A stretch of 64,000 nucleotides of DNA from Buddleja alternifolia (Eukaryota; Streptophyta; Magnoliopsida; Lamiales; Scrophulariaceae). The stretch lies in contig CM033397.1 in assembly GCA_019426215.1 (NCBI GenBank), positions 26,848,480 through 26,912,479 on the forward strand. The letters are read 5' to 3'. The notes under the pieces are model-generated. The model was not told where the DNA came from. It was given only the letters and a program-made list of their open reading frames with translations, and ran no database searches. Below, in pieces: positions 22,540-35,194 of this stretch; within the stretch, counting starts at the first letter, position 1, and every line of letters begins with the position of its first letter. The position numbers and the translations under genes were made by a program.

Positions 22540-23831
22540 AAAGACTAATTATAACTAATGGACAATATACATATTGACTTTGGAGTATGTGGGGTCAGCT
22601 GTATGCCACAAGTATGTATGGTTAAGATGCTCTGTTGCACGAACACACCAAAAAATCGGCCCATGCAATGTCTGACACGCTTCCGACACATGTTGGACAC
22701 TACTTTAGGCGTGTCCAAAAAAAAAAAAAAGTCGTTAGGGGTGTCGGACACAGCATGGTGCCGTGTCCCGATCTGTAACAACATCCGGGAATGAAAACGA
22801 AATTTGATAAGCAGAAGCTGAAGATTAAAGATGGGAAATGATGAATAAAGTAGAGTTTTGAGAAGAATAAGGAATTTTTGAACTTACAAGGAAGGGGTCT
22901 TTTGCGGTGCATGGAATAGATGAGATTTTAGAGCCAACTCTTTTTTCTTATTTCAGTTCTTTTTTTTATTTTGTTGCAAAACATTATAGGAATAACCGAA
23001 TAAGAATAGTTTGGGCCTTGTGCAGTAATTGAACATGTGGCCCATTAGATAAGAATTTGGTGTAAGTAGGCTATATATATGTGGCTAAGTAGATTATTTA
23101 TCCAAATTTTCTTGAAAAACACAAAAACAAAAACTAATTTCAATATAATAATATTTGTATATACATATATTTGTATAATTTATTTAAATGTGTTCAATCT
23201 GTGTCGTGTCCTAAATATTTTTAACATTTTGTGCCCCCATATCCGTGTCATATCATATTTGTGTTCGTGCCCGTGCAACATAGTTGGGATGCCTGAACTA
23301 GGCTAAATCTTATGTAACATAATTGTGTAAGATTCTGTATTATGTGCACATACATGTGAAAAGTGTATATAGAGGTGGTCAGAATTTGGAGGGAGGATTT
23401 TTTATATTTTTCTCAACATCACAATTTTTCTTCTCTCCTCATGGTAATCACTTGTATATATATGTTTGTTATATATTTGTGCATATAATAAATGTTAAAT
23501 AATTGTGTAATAGAAATTAGATTAGTTAAGATGTGGCAAATCTTTAGGCTGACTGAGATTTATTAGGTACTCGTAACTTAAGCATAACGTGCACTTTAAT
23601 ATTCTCTTGTTTTGCATTTTATTTCAGTGGTACCCGAGGTTTCGTAATACTAATATACTTACTAAATCAATGACTGGTAGTATAATTTAGTGAAGAGTAC
23701 TTGACTAATATGTATTAGTACTTATCCTGGTAATTAGATTGGATGAATATTAATCTTTATCCATGTAGGGGCTGAATATTAACTCATATATATATAGGGA
23801 CCATGAGATGAAATAGAATAAGGTAAGGATT
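22540..23831. other. Intergenic, no gene; repeat-like GTGTCC motifs
   Basis: The stretch 22670-22770 has several GACAC/GTGTC motifs around a 14-A run, and 23195-23290 has similar CGTGTC/CCGTGC phrases. They look like fragments of a dispersed repeat. No protein-coding character was found. Confidence 0.5.
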
Positions 23832-24119
23832 ATGAGACAAATAGAAAAATTGTCATCAAGCCCTCATTGCATCCTATATATACTTCTATCTATTCACTTA
23901 ATTGCCTATCATTTCACTCAACTAATTCTTGCTCAAAACATCAAATCCTTCTCCATTTTGACCTCTTTAAGGTCTCAAACCGTTCAAGATAACCAACAAG
24001 AAGAGAAAGCTCAACCGACAACAAAACACACATCTCCCAAGAAATATTTGAAAGAAAATCCTGCTCTGGCAGCATTTGTATCTTCACGTTTTGAGGGGTC
24101 AAACGATGTCCATTTTTGA
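23832..24119 (+). CDS. Small ORF with a possible signal peptide, 95 aa, function unknown
   Basis: The ORF begins MRQIEKLSSS, has a hydrophobic segment at about residues 13-34 that could be a signal peptide or membrane anchor, then a polar Gln/Glu/Lys/Thr-rich middle and a C-terminal part (KENPALAAFVSSRFEG). A TATA-like TATATATATAGGG lies about 45 bp before the ATG. The size and layout suit a secreted-peptide precursor, but the C-terminus does not match the CLE, IDA, PIP, CEP, RGF or PSK signatures I know. It may equally be a chance ORF or the first exon of a decayed gene. The following 500 bp show weak coding-like stretches with stops. Confidence 0.25.
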   Translation: MRQIEKLSSSPHCILYILLSIHLIAYHFTQLILAQNIKSFSILTSLRSQTVQDNQQEEKAQPTTKHTSPKKYLKENPALAAFVSSRFEGSNDVHF

Positions 24120-25639
24120 AGTTCTTTAGCTCAAACTCATCCTAAGAAAAAAAGGAACATTAATATTGAGTTGGATTGTGCTAATTTGATCATTAAAGTT
24201 CCAGAATCGACCATTGAATCACCACTGCATATTTTCTGAAACTTCTATTAATGTTTGTGTAGCCAAAACTCATACTTCCGGTGGTCTTATCATGCATGTA
24301 ATCCCACCGTTGGAAATCTCTTTGGGTAAAGCATATGTTACTGGTGAGCGTTTCTTGAAATGGTTATGTAAATAATCCAGAATTTACATCCAAAGAATCA
24401 CTATCATTCACCCATTTTCAGCCCAAAATTTGTGTAATTTCCCTTTAGCTTGAAATGTCCCTTATGGGACCATATTGAGTTTACATATGTTTAATGGTGG
24501 ATTTGTGGAAAAACACTTGGTAAAATATCTGGATATTGTCATTGAAGTAATACTGCCAATACCTAATCTTCAATTCCAGAAACACTTCATCGAAATCTTT
24601 TAACCAAAAAGACAACTTAAGCTGGTCCGATTGTACATGCAAAACCACCACTAGAACGTTGTGTAAGTGTACATGTTTATAGTCATAAGAGTTTCCAAAA
24701 TATATGGTGTAATGTGATTGGAAAGTTGATTTTCTTACAAGGTGACATGAGGTGTCTAAATCTGGCAATTTCGGGACGCTGACTTTGAAGGCCCTATTTA
24801 CCCTTTTCGGCCAGGTTCTTGAGATGAAACTTAGATTTTAAAGAATTTGAGTTCATTATGAACCTATGGATATTAAATTTAGTTGATGATTAGTAGGTTA
24901 AGGGGACCAAAAAAAAGAATAATGGCGTAGACGCACGATGATCAACGGAGGCGCACAGTGGAGCTATCTGGTTTAATCTTGTGCACAAATGAACAATGGA
25001 GTTTAAATCTTTTTGGATCCAAGTTATATATCGTCTTGAAGCTGCGTAAGTGTTGGGTAAGTTGGCTTGGCCTTGACCTTTGGTTATTCGCGATTAAGTG
25101 TATCATATTGGGAATTAGGATTATCAAATGACTTGAATTGTGAGCCTGTTATTGATTGCATTTTTATTTGAAATAGGTTATTGCTATGAGATATTTTAAG
25201 AAAATGAAGTTGGACAAATTGTAGTGATGGACGACCGCTCGGGGACGATTCTAAGTAGATCAAAAGTGTGCTGTGAGTTGCCTCTCAAAATTATAGTTAT
25301 ATGTCTTTCATAACTGGAAGGAATTTTCATCACATTGTATATATTTATCAATATACTTGCATCATGCATTGAATACTTCACATGAATACGAGTTTCTACA
25401 CTTTTAAAATCAAATCATGAACTCATTTTAAATTAATCATTTCATGTTGCCAACTGTTAACTGCATGAATGTTTTCAGAGGCATATTTTGTGAGCATAAT
25501 TTTCCAGGCATGTTTTGTGAAAATGATTTCAATGAAAATATTTTCTTACTAAATTCCTTGAAAACTATTTGATTGAATGAATATTCTATCGTGAGCTAAA
25601 ATGCTACTATTTCATCAATCGTTACATACATGATTGCAC
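24120..25639. other. Decayed sequence, no gene; possible start of a gypsy LTR
   Basis: No intact ORF. The phrase around 24760-24785 (CTGGCAATTTCGGGACGCTGA) resembles Tekay/Del-type gypsy LTRs, so the LTR described from 25640 may begin in this stretch. The left end could not be fixed. Confidence 0.4.
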
Positions 25640-26104
25640 ATTGTACATGGTTAAATATCAAACCCAAGTGTCGGGCGTGGATAGGGCAGGGTTCGGCCAA
25701 TCAAGCATGGGCTTGTGATCTTAAATGGTTCCCGCTATCTATGGCCAAATCCCAACACGTAAAGACAGAGCGTCCTTAGGGTGAGTGGGTTATAGGACGT
25801 GCGGCATATACCCCGGATATGACTAATCAAGCACCGCAAGCCTCCGTGGGGAGATAAGGTGTTGGCTTTTAAGCCGCGTGTTCAGGGATGATAAGGAAGA
25901 AGCAGCTGGACCAAAAGAGTCATGAGTAAGTCATTGGATTCGATGGTATTGCTAACATGACCCCCTCCTGCTTAAGTGTGCCATGGCCATGTTACTTGTA
26001 TTAAACTGCATACTGTTTAAATGCATAAAATGAAACTTGAGTATCATGTATCTCATTGTTCAACTGTTCTTGTGAATGAAAATTCGATTTTCACTCATGC
26101 TTTC

Positions 26105-27802
26105 TGACACGAAAAATCCTTACGTGTATTAAACAGCAAGTGGACTGGTCGTGTGTAGTAATAAAGTGGACAATAAAGTCCAGGTTGTCGAACCTCAAGG
26201 ACTTGTATTTTAGTTTATGATTTTAAAGCAATTGAAGAACTTAAACTAAAACAAGAATTAACTAAAATATTATGGAAGTAAGATATAAGAAACAAGATGT
26301 CGAAATCAAGATAGCTATGGAAGAGAGCAACTAAGACACATGTGTTGGCATAAATTAATCAATTTTCATTATAAACATGTTCTCATATTATTAGACTAAT
26401 GTTGCTTTGGTGGAAAAAACCTTAAATAATTACTACCCAATTTCTCGGCTGTAATAATCCTATGATTAATTGATGGTTCTCTAGATATGTCTATCCGAGA
26501 ATCTAACCAACAATCATGCATTCAAGTTCTAAAATTTCCCCGGATTAATCCGGCTAACTGCACCCGGGAATCTCTACCTATCTCTAGGGGCAATTCCCTA
26601 TTTTTTACGGATTATGTGATGATCCTCTTTGCACCTTAAATTAACTTCTCTCGAACGAATAATTTAAGCAATAAATCATGCATATGGTAGCTAAGCATAT
26701 GATGCATTCAAACAAGATCAAGACACAAAGCAACAATAGAATTAATATGAAAAACACAATTTATAACTCAATTATCATAATTTAGCCTCAACATGGCCTT
26801 AGTTCGAAGAATCTATTTCATCATAAAAGATAAAAGATAGGAACTTAAATTAAGATTCATATTCATAGACAAAAATAAATCTAAATCTAAGAAACTCCCT
26901 CGTATTTTTGATGGTTGAACTTCGATCTTCATCTCTTCCATGCTTCTTGATTTCTTCACCTTCAGAGGTTGTTGATAATCTTCATAACTAATCTAAGGAT
27001 GATGAAGATGATAGGATGTGTTTAGGCTCCCCCCATTGGGGAATGTGTTTTCAAGTGTGTTTGTAGGATGGCCTCCAATCCTCCTTTTATAGCCAAAAAA
27101 ATTCACCAACCAAGAACATGTGCTTCCATTCTCTTTTCTTTCCACCTACCATTCTCTTGCTTTCCATCTACCAAGAATGTGAACTACCATTCTCTTGTTT
27201 TCCACCTACCATTCTCTTACTTTCCTCCTACCAAGAATGTGAACTACCATTCTCTTGTTTTCCACCTACCATTCTCTTACTTTCCTCCTACCAAGAATGT
27301 GAACTACCATTCTCTTGTTTTCCACCTACTAAGAATGGGAGCTGCCACTTTCGTATTTTCCAGCGCAGGGATAGTGTTTTATTCATAAACGTCTCCACAG
27401 ACCTCCGAATTGGATGATTCAAGTCCCCATGTAAAGATAAGACATAGATCTAAAACTTTGTAGAAGGACACGTCATCAAATTCGGTCTCTAAATTTATCC
27501 AAATGGCGTTCCAACGTGGAGATTGTTTCTGATTTGGCGCCCAGGTGTGCGGAAATGGTACTAAAATATGATTTTGGCTAACTCCAGCTTGTTTCTTGCT
27601 TGTTTGGTCGTGGAGGTGTGAAGCATCTTGGCCTAAACTTGTTTTATACGTCGTTTTTCAGCCCGTTCTTCGATTGTATCCATTTAAGGTCTGAAATCAC
27701 TTAATGCACGAATTAAATGCACATGTGACAAAATCAAGCGATAAATGAACCTAAAACATAAACGCAAAGGGGCTTAATAACACGTAAAAATGACTCCTAT
27801 CA
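26105..27802 (-). repeat. 3' LTR (left side) of the minus-strand element
   Basis: 1,698 bp with TG...CA ends. On the minus strand CTATAAAAGGAGG (rc of 27081-27093) is a probable TATA region. It includes a 60-bp tandem repeat at 27126-27345. Confidence 0.9.
27126..27345. repeat. 60-bp tandem repeat in the LTR
   Basis: Two exact 60-bp units start at 27181 and 27241, with a diverged unit before and a partial unit after. The phrase ACCATTCTCTTGTTTTCC recurs. The same array is present in the other LTR at 31624-31843. ORFs through it on the plus strand are by-products of a 60-bp (20-codon) period. Confidence 0.9.
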
Positions 27803-29509
27803 ACTCCCCCAAACTTATCAATTGCTCGACCTCGAGCAATAAAAGGTCTAGGGCACAAAAACATCATCAACCAAAGGAGAAAACAAAAACAACAAACGAA
27901 CTCACTTTCGTGGAGTAAACGATTGCACTTAGCCTGTGCAACAAGCCTTTAAACCTTTGAGTTACCTCAAAGGACGAGTTATAGTCTCGTGAGGGTTTGC
28001 AGACGATATACCCACAAAATCTAACAAACTTGCAATCTCAACCAGATGAATACATCTCAACATAATTAACAAGAATAAATGGCACAAAATCATCCTTTTA
28101 CAGCTCACAAATATATATACATATCAACTACTTTTGCTCATGTGACACCAATACTGGAAAAGACTCCATAGGGTGTAGTGAAAATAAATCTAAGGTATTA
28201 TAGTCGAGAGGCATCCTTACCAAATTTTGGACATTAATCCCATATCTATCAACTTTATGATCAAACACAAAGCATAAGAATCATAAAAAATCTCATAGCC
28301 ATTTAAATTTCATTATCTCAAACATTCAAACTTTCAATTCATATGAAACTTTCCAATTAATTAACTTCATTAAGGCTAGATCATGTGCAATGTTTTATTC
28401 CATTAGGCTTTCTATGGCACCCATATAACAAGTTTTAGATCAATGACTCCCAAACTAGATAGTTTTGAGGCATTAAGTGTAAAGACACTCCTAAGGATTT
28501 AAGCACTCGAGTGTCAAAGGCCACGAAATAAAACTAGATCTTTTAAACAATTCACTCATTTTTGGCTTGTGCAAAGCTCAAATTAGCACAATAGTACGGT
28601 ATGTAGGCATGAAACTTTTCACCTCCAGTACATATTAGTCTGACCACTTTTGGTCATACCAAAATTCAACCTTTTTAATTCATTGTTTAGCATAAAAAAT
28701 TAACTATTCAACTTATAACCGTATGAGAAATCTAAGTTAATATTTCGGGAAAAACTCCTTAAGTGTCTCAAGATGGTTATCCTCTCAACTCCTCTACCCT
28801 CGATTTATTGTGCAATGTGAATCATCTAAGAAATCAATCCTAGTCTAGGGTCTCCATGAGCAATTTCAAAGATATATATGTTCCATTAAATTCAAATTAT
28901 TTCAAGAAATCATGCCATTTTTTTCAAGTTAATCAATTTAAATGCATCAATTGGAAGGACTAAAAAAAAAAATCATGCTTGATTTTCTTAACATAAACAC
29001 ATATAAACATGATAGCATACAAATTCCCCCAAACTTGAGCTAAACAAGTAACACATGACATGACAAAAATAGCAAACACATGGTGATCAATCATATGAAT
29101 GTATTAAAACCACAAAGTACTACCCACATATACCCCCAAACTAAAACTCAACATTGTCCCCAATGTTGTCTCACATAAACGCATGCAAAAGGTATAAGAG
29201 TACTTATAATCAAGGATTGTTGAAAAACAATCCTTCATCACAAATATGTTCCAAATCAAACCCATCTCATCAAAATAGGCCTCTCAAAACAACGGGAAAT
29301 TGCTACTAACATGTTCAACATACTTATCAAACAAACCATTAAGCATATTAAAACACATGCCAAAAGTGCATGCTTAGACAAAACAAATAAAATGAAAAGC
29401 AAAAAAAAAAAAAGAAAGCAAAAAAAAAAAAAAAACTCACAAAGCTAGGGTTGCCTCCCAAGAAGCGCTCTTTTAAAGTCACTAGCTTGACTTTATGTAA
29501 GAGATTGAA
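27803..29509 (-). other. Non-coding 3' part of the minus-strand element, with PPT-like motifs
   Basis: The polypurine tract adjoins the LTR (rc of 27803-27816, AAGTTTGGGGGAGT). The core AGTTTGGGGG on the minus strand recurs near 29025 and 29131. Otherwise the stretch is AT-rich with no ORF of interest. Confidence 0.75.
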
Positions 29510-30469
29510 TCAAGGCGGTTTATGTATGAATGCCTTATTTGTTCTCCAATCCACTATTGGGTATCGCTTCATCCTTTGGCACTTTGTAGTGAAGATTGAC
29601 CAATTATTTGTGCTACATATCCTAGGGTTAGACCAAGCAATCATCCACTCACGAGTTTTTTTATGGTCCCTCAATACCTCTATTACCTTTTCTTGCCTAT
29701 GCTTAGGATGGTATTGTGGGCTCTCTTCCAAGTTAGAGATAATGTCTCGTCGTTCTTCACCCATCACTTTCACATAGTTGAAATCCACGATGTAGGGATG
29801 TAGAAGATGATTGGCTCGTTTTTCCTGAAAGTGCTCAACACTAAAAGGATCAAAAGCATCAGCGTGAAAATTCAAATCAAAGTCAAGTGGATGCTCAAAA
29901 ACCTCATAGTTATCGATATTAACCATATCATCTTCTATATTCATTGACAACTTACCATCATCGATATCGATTACCGATTTACTTGCGGTTAGGGGAGACG
30001 GTAAAGAAATGTCAACACCCTCAGAAAGGATAGGAGTCGAATGCTCATCGTTGGAGGAATCTGCTTTCGAATTTTCCAACTTCATTTCATTCAACGTCAC
30101 AGTGTTGAATTCCTCCTTTTGATCTATCTCAGTGGTACCAAGCAATTCCCATGGTACTTTCTCAGATATGTCGCTCGTTAGTTGCTTGAATTGATGATTC
30201 ATCTCCTTCATTTCCCGTCGTGCGTCCTTCATCATAAGGTGGAGCTCTCCAATGGTGTTATCAAGTTGTTCCTCCGGAGTAGGAATTCTTTCTTGGTAAT
30301 GTTGTGGAAAGAACCCTTGTGCATAACACGCTTCAATGACGCTTTGCAGCCATAATTGATTCTCCGGTAATGTCATATCAGAAAAATTGATATCCTTTGC
30401 GAATTGAATGACGCTTTGCAGCCATAATTGATTCTCCGGAAGGGTCATATCTGGAAAATTTCTAGCCAT
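29510..30469 (-). CDS. Gag-like/hypothetical ORF of the minus-strand element, 319 aa
   Basis: A single long ORF starts 111 bp inside the primer site (ATG at 30467-30469, MARNFPDMTLPEN) and is the only coding sequence of the element. Residues 7-21 (DMTLPENQLWLQSVI) are repeated at 31-45, a 72-bp duplication in the DNA. An acidic middle region follows with many Asp and Ser residues. No zinc knuckle, protease or RT motif is present. Proteins of this sort accompany LARD/TR-GAG-like elements in plants; a structural or packaging role is inference. The frame is intact, in keeping with the youth of the element. Confidence 0.6.
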   Translation of the reverse strand: MARNFPDMTLPENQLWLQSVIQFAKDINFSDMTLPENQLWLQSVIEACYAQGFFPQHYQERIPTPEEQLDNTIGELHLMMKDARREMKEMNHQFKQLTSDISEKVPWELLGTTEIDQKEEFNTVTLNEMKLENSKADSSNDEHSTPILSEGVDISLPSPLTASKSVIDIDDGKLSMNIEDDMVNIDNYEVFEHPLDFDLNFHADAFDPFSVEHFQEKRANHLLHPYIVDFNYVKVMGEERRDIISNLEESPQYHPKHRQEKVIEVLRDHKKTREWMIAWSNPRICSTNNWSIFTTKCQRMKRYPIVDWRTNKAFIHKPP

Positions 30470-30579
30470 TGCGAGCTAAGAGTGTAAGAAAAAAATAAAA
30501 ATAATAATAATTTTTTTTTAATAAAAACAAAATAAATACTTAAAACTTGCAATAAAATCAAAAACTAAAATTAAACAAG

Positions 30580-30597
30580 TCCCCGGCAACGGCGCCA
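30580..30597 (-). other. Primer-binding site matching tRNA-Asp
   Basis: The plus strand reads TCCCCGGCAACGGCGCCA, the 3' end of plant tRNA-Asp including CCA. The element on the minus strand therefore carries the complementary primer site, six bases from its 5' LTR. Confidence 0.93.
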
Positions 30598-30603
30598 AAA
30601 ACT

Positions 30604-32300
30604 TGACACGAAAAATCCTTACGTGTATTAAACAGCAAGTGGACTGGTCGTGTGTAGTAATAAAATGGACAATAAAGTCCGGGTTGTCGAACCTCAAGGA
30701 CTTGTATTTTAGTTTATGATTTTAAAGCAATTGAAGAACTTAAACTAAAACAAGAATTAACTAAAATATTATGGAAGTAAGATATAAGAAACAAGATGTC
30801 GAAATCAAGATAGCTATGGAAGAGAGCAACTAAGACACATGTGTTGGCATAAATTAATCAATTTTCATTATAAACATGTTCTCATATTATTAGACTAATG
30901 TTGCTTTGGTGGAAAAAACCTTAAATAATTACTACCCGATTTCTCGGCTGTAATAATCCTATGATTAATTGATGGTTCTCTAGATATGTCTATCCGAGAA
31001 TCTAACCAACAATCATGCATTCAAGTTCTAGAATTTCCCCGGATTAATCCGGCTAACTGCACCCGGGAATCTCTACCTATCTCTAGGGGCAATTCCCTAT
31101 TTTTTACGGATTATGTGATGATCCTCTTTGCACCTTAAATTAACTTCTCTCGAACGAATAATTTAAGCAATAAATCATGCATATGGTAGCTAAGCATATG
31201 ATGCATTCAAACAAGATCAAGACACAAAGCAACAATAGAATTAATATGAAAAACACAATTTATAACTCAATTATCATAATTTAGCCTCAACATGGCCTTA
31301 GTTCGAAGAATCTATTTCATCATAAAAGATAAAAGATAGGAACTTAAATTAAGATTCATATTCATAGACAAAAATAAATCTAAATCTAAGAAACTCCCTC
31401 GTATTTTTGATGGTTGAACTTCGATCTTCATCTCTTCCATGCTTCTTGATTTCTTCACCTTCAGAGGTTGTTGATAATCTTCATAACTAATCTAAGGATG
31501 ATGAAGATGATAGGATGTGTTTAGGCTCCCCCCATTGGGAATGTGTTTTCAAGTGTGTTTGTAGGATGGACTCCAATCCTCCTTTTATAGCCAAAAAAAT
31601 TCACCAACCAAGAACATGTGCTTCCATTCTCTTTTCTTTCCACCTACCATTCTCTTGCTTTCCATCTACCAAGAATGTGAACTACCATTCTCTTGTTTTC
31701 CACCTACCATTCTCTTACTTTCCTCCTACCAAGAATGTGAACTACCATTCTCTTGTTTTCCACCTACCATTCTCTTACTTTCCTCCTACCAAGAATGTGA
31801 ACTACCATTCTCTTGTTTTCCACCTACTAAGAATGGGAGCTGCCACTTTCGTATTTTCCAGCGCAGGGATAGTGTTTTATTCATAAACGTCTCCACAGAC
31901 CTCCGAATTGGATGATTCAAGTCCCCATGTAAAGATAAGACATAGATCTAAAACTTTGTAGAAGGACACGTCATCAAATTCGGTCTCTAAATTTATCCAA
32001 ATGGCGTTCCAACGTGGAGATTGTTTCTGATTTGGCGCCCAGGTGTGCGGAAATGGTACTAAAATATGATTTTGGCTAACTCCAGCTTGTTTCTTGCTTG
32101 TTTGGTCGTGGAGGTGTGAAGCATCTTGGCCTAAACTTGTTTTATACGTCGTTTTTCAGCCCGTTCTTCGATTGTATCCATTTAAGGTCTGAAATCACTT
32201 AATGCACGAATTAAATGCACATGTGACAAAATCAAGCGATAAATGAACCTAAAACATAAACGCAAAAGGGCTTAATAACACGTAAAAATGACTCCTATCA
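30604..32300 (-). repeat. 5' LTR (right side) of the minus-strand element
   Basis: 1,697 bp, matching 26105-27802 with only a handful of differences (for example GGGG against GGG near 31539). It carries the same 60-bp tandem repeat at 31624-31843. Confidence 0.9.
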
Positions 32301-32894
32301 CTTTCAATTATCTTTGAACAAAACTTTATCATGCACACACTAAGATTTTGGAATCATATCATTTAATGCTTAACTATTTGTATGCATGCAAATGTCATTT
32401 AACTCGCATTTCCAACAATCCTTTGAAAAACAAAAATTATTATTGTTTTCACCTCATTAATTTATCATTTTTTGCTCTAAAAACTATTTTAAACACCTCT
32501 CACACGAACACTGCACTCACTAAGTCTTTGCTTACGTAGTTTACTTTTTTCTTCGAGTTAGAGGTGACTTAAGCAGTGGGACTAGCTAAGATGATCATAA
32601 ATGTAGACATGGATAATCCTAGATGTGATCATTGCAGATTAAGACATGGATAGTAAGTTCACATTATCTGGTTGACGGTGTTAGGGTTGGGAACCTACTA
32701 GAAGTTGTTAAGTTGTTTAGAGATTTTTAATTGAACTATTATTTTGATAGGCTCCCACTTTCAGATTTTGACCCTTTAGAGATTGAATTTGGGGCGTGAC
32801 AAAGTGATATCAGAGCTTAGGCTAGTGTCTGAGCTATACAGGGATAGGTTCGTCGGACTGTGGTTTTAGATATTGAGTGAGAGTTTGATATTGT

Positions 32895-34496
32895 TGTTAG
32901 AGTATATGCCCTCGAATGCCATAAAAAGGATAGATTTATAGGGCATAAACATTGTAACTAAACTATGGTTTTTCTATTAATATAAGGCAGTTGATTGTTG
33001 TTTTCTTATAGGCATTTATAAGGTGTGAATAAATAACGTGAAGTCCTTGATGACAAGGCGAACCTTCTACCTCCTATGGGATAGGAGGAAAGGCACTAGA
33101 ATGGTTTGACCCTTGACATCTAAAAGGGTTCGCAAGTCTAAGAAATATTGATTGGGCATCAATAGTGAATAAAGACTTGTATGATGTAAGTTTTGACAGA
33201 GAAAGTGTCAGTCGTACACTATGGAAATGGTAGTGGGAACTTATGTCATAGACGTGTCAGTTGGACTGATATGTTCGAACAGGGCTCACATCAGTTCATC
33301 ACATGGGTATTCACTCATTGACAGTCAATGATAAAACTGATAAGTAGTGATAGGTACGTGTGAACCTCTGACCTGAGAAATCGAGTTGAAGATGTACTTG
33401 TGACATCAAGTCTGTCATTAGAGTAGTTAGATTCAAATCACCTGTTGGTGGAATCGACCTCGAAGTGCGACTTGATGGGCAAGTAGCATTGTTAACTAAT
33501 TTGCAATATGAAATTTATTCTCTCATAAGTGAATGAGTAAAATATCCTATGCGATCATGAATAAGTGAGGATGAAAGTCTTTGGCCAAAGCATTTAAATA
33601 ACTCGACTTATTCTGAGCTTAGGCATATGGTCTAAGTTATATGAGTTTGACTTTAAACCATGACTCTTACTTGACTGGGATATAAGAATAAAAGGTTTAT
33701 ACACGTACGGTATTCACGGCGTAAAGGTTTGGAAATGATCCTATTCATTCGTTCTCAATTGGGTTACGGTGTGAGCCACGAGACTGGCTAGGTATCACTC
33801 ACACCCCTTTGGATTCCTCCCAATTGCCTTTTGAGACGAACCTAAGTGTCGCTCTTAAAGGAAGTGCAAAAGGAAAAACATGAGAAAAAGACTTGAGAGA
33901 AATTCACGGCATTGGATGCCATAATTAATTAATTAATTATTAGATAATTTAATTAATTAATTAAATTAATGAGTTAATTAATTTCTTGGAAAAATTGAAT
34001 TATAAATTAATTAGGAATTGAATTAATTGGATTATCAATTTATTTATTGGATAAATAAATTATCCGATTAATTAATTAGCAAGCAAGATGAAAGCCCGAA
34101 GGCTTCTGAGCCCACTGAGGGACGGCCAAATAGACGCCCAAATAGGGTTCTTGCATGCTAGGGTTATTGTTTCATAATGATATAAATATATCACAAGGTG
34201 AAAAATAACGCAAGGCAACTTACATAACTCTCTCCAAGAAAAAGTCTCCCACCTCTCTCTCTCTCTCTAGCCGTCTTTGACAAGGAAGAAAGGAGGAGTT
34301 TTTCGTTTTTGATTCCGGCGTGACGAATTAGAGACGTTGGCAAATTCGGCGTTAGAGAAAAGGATCACGTTCAGAAATCAACATACGCGAGAACGGTAAT
34401 CTTTCTATACACAATTAAACACGAGGATTAGAGATGATTCGGATTTTGGGAATTAAATTTACTTTCCACTGTGTTTTATTCAAATAATTCCCAACA
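32895..34496 (+). mobile_element. Solo LTR of a copia-type element, 1,602 bp
   Basis: It starts TGTTAGAGTATATGCCC and ends TTCCCAACA, with the duplication ATTGT on both sides (32890-32894, 34497-34501). No internal domain is present, so two LTRs recombined and removed it. It includes an ATTAA-rich block at 33918-34000 and a TATA-like GATATAAATATATC near 34179. Confidence 0.88.
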
Positions 34497-35194
34497 ATTG
34501 TAATATGGTTGGAGATACAACGTTTTCAGTGTGTAAATTGTGGTAGACCATTGTTTGGGCAGCCAATCAAGCGATGATTTATTACAATTATAGCATTGAT
34601 TTAGGAATGTGTCCAGCATAAAGCACTATATGCTTTGATTGTGAAGAGACACTTAAGTCGCGAAAGGTCTAATAGAACAAAGGATGCCTATTATTTGTGA
34701 ATATGAGGATTTACATGAATTAGTCGGCCTCATACTTATAAGAAAGCGAGTGGTAAATTAGCTTTACTATAATTTCTTGAGTACAATGATAGTTTATTGA
34801 TATTATACAAAATGATTTCGAGATGTGATATAGGAAAGGTGATTAGAAATTATTAGTTTCCAGTTGATCTTATTATAAAAGTGAAACCTGGAAGTTACTA
34901 CACCAACGTATAGTGGCATGGTGAAGTATTCAGTGATTAAGTTTTGTAACATCAAGATTAGTGGACTATCTTTTACAGCTGGTCTTATAGTGCTGCCTAT
35001 ACAAGAGTATGACATTATTCTAGGAATGGATTGGTTGTCTTATCACCGTGGCCAAATAGACTATCATTGTGAAGTTTTAAGCGCTGGTTAAGTCGAGTAT
35101 AGATCTAGTAGGGAACGCAAGGATTGCTTTAGCACCAATCATTTCAGTTGCTAAGGCACGAAAGACACTTTGGAAAGGAAGCCAAGCATACTTA

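Larger units (their letters stand above)
26105..32300 (-). mobile_element. Young non-autonomous LTR retrotransposon (gypsy-type), minus strand
   Basis: Two nearly identical LTRs (26105-27802 and 30604-32300, about 1.7 kb) flank 2.8 kb. The target duplication CTTTC is intact at 26100-26104 and 32301-32305. Read on the minus strand the LTR starts TGATAGGAGTCA and ends TTCGTGTCA. The primer site at 30580-30597 matches the 3' end of tRNA-Asp and the polypurine tract is at 27803-27816; both orient the element leftward. There is one gag-like ORF and no pol, so it needs enzymes from a partner element. The very low LTR divergence indicates recent insertion. The tRNA-Asp primer is typical of Athila/Tat-type gypsy elements. 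Confidence 0.92.
25640..32801 (+). mobile_element. Gypsy (Tekay/Del-like) LTR, split by a nested element
   Basis: The outer parts are 25640-26104 and 32306-32801. The first contains a GC-rich stretch with phrases such as CCCCGGATATGACTAATCAA. The second ends TTGGGGCGTGACA followed by a tRNA-Met-like primer site, the usual end of these LTRs. The middle, 26105-32300, is a younger insertion with its own target duplication. The left boundary is uncertain and may lie up to 1 kb further left. Confidence 0.5.

Noticed and set aside
22558..22794. ORFs around the GTGTCC-rich repeat
   Set aside because: They depend on a poly-A run and appear on both strands; repeat-derived.
27068..27417. Overlapping plus-strand ORFs of about 100 codons, repeated at 31515-31915
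   Set aside because: They are read-through of a 60-bp tandem repeat inside the LTRs of a minus-strand element; the repeat length is a multiple of three, so every frame stays open.
30580..30597. tRNA-Asp-like sequence
   Set aside because: Only the last 18 bases of a tRNA are present and they lie next to an LTR; it is a primer-binding site, not a tRNA gene.
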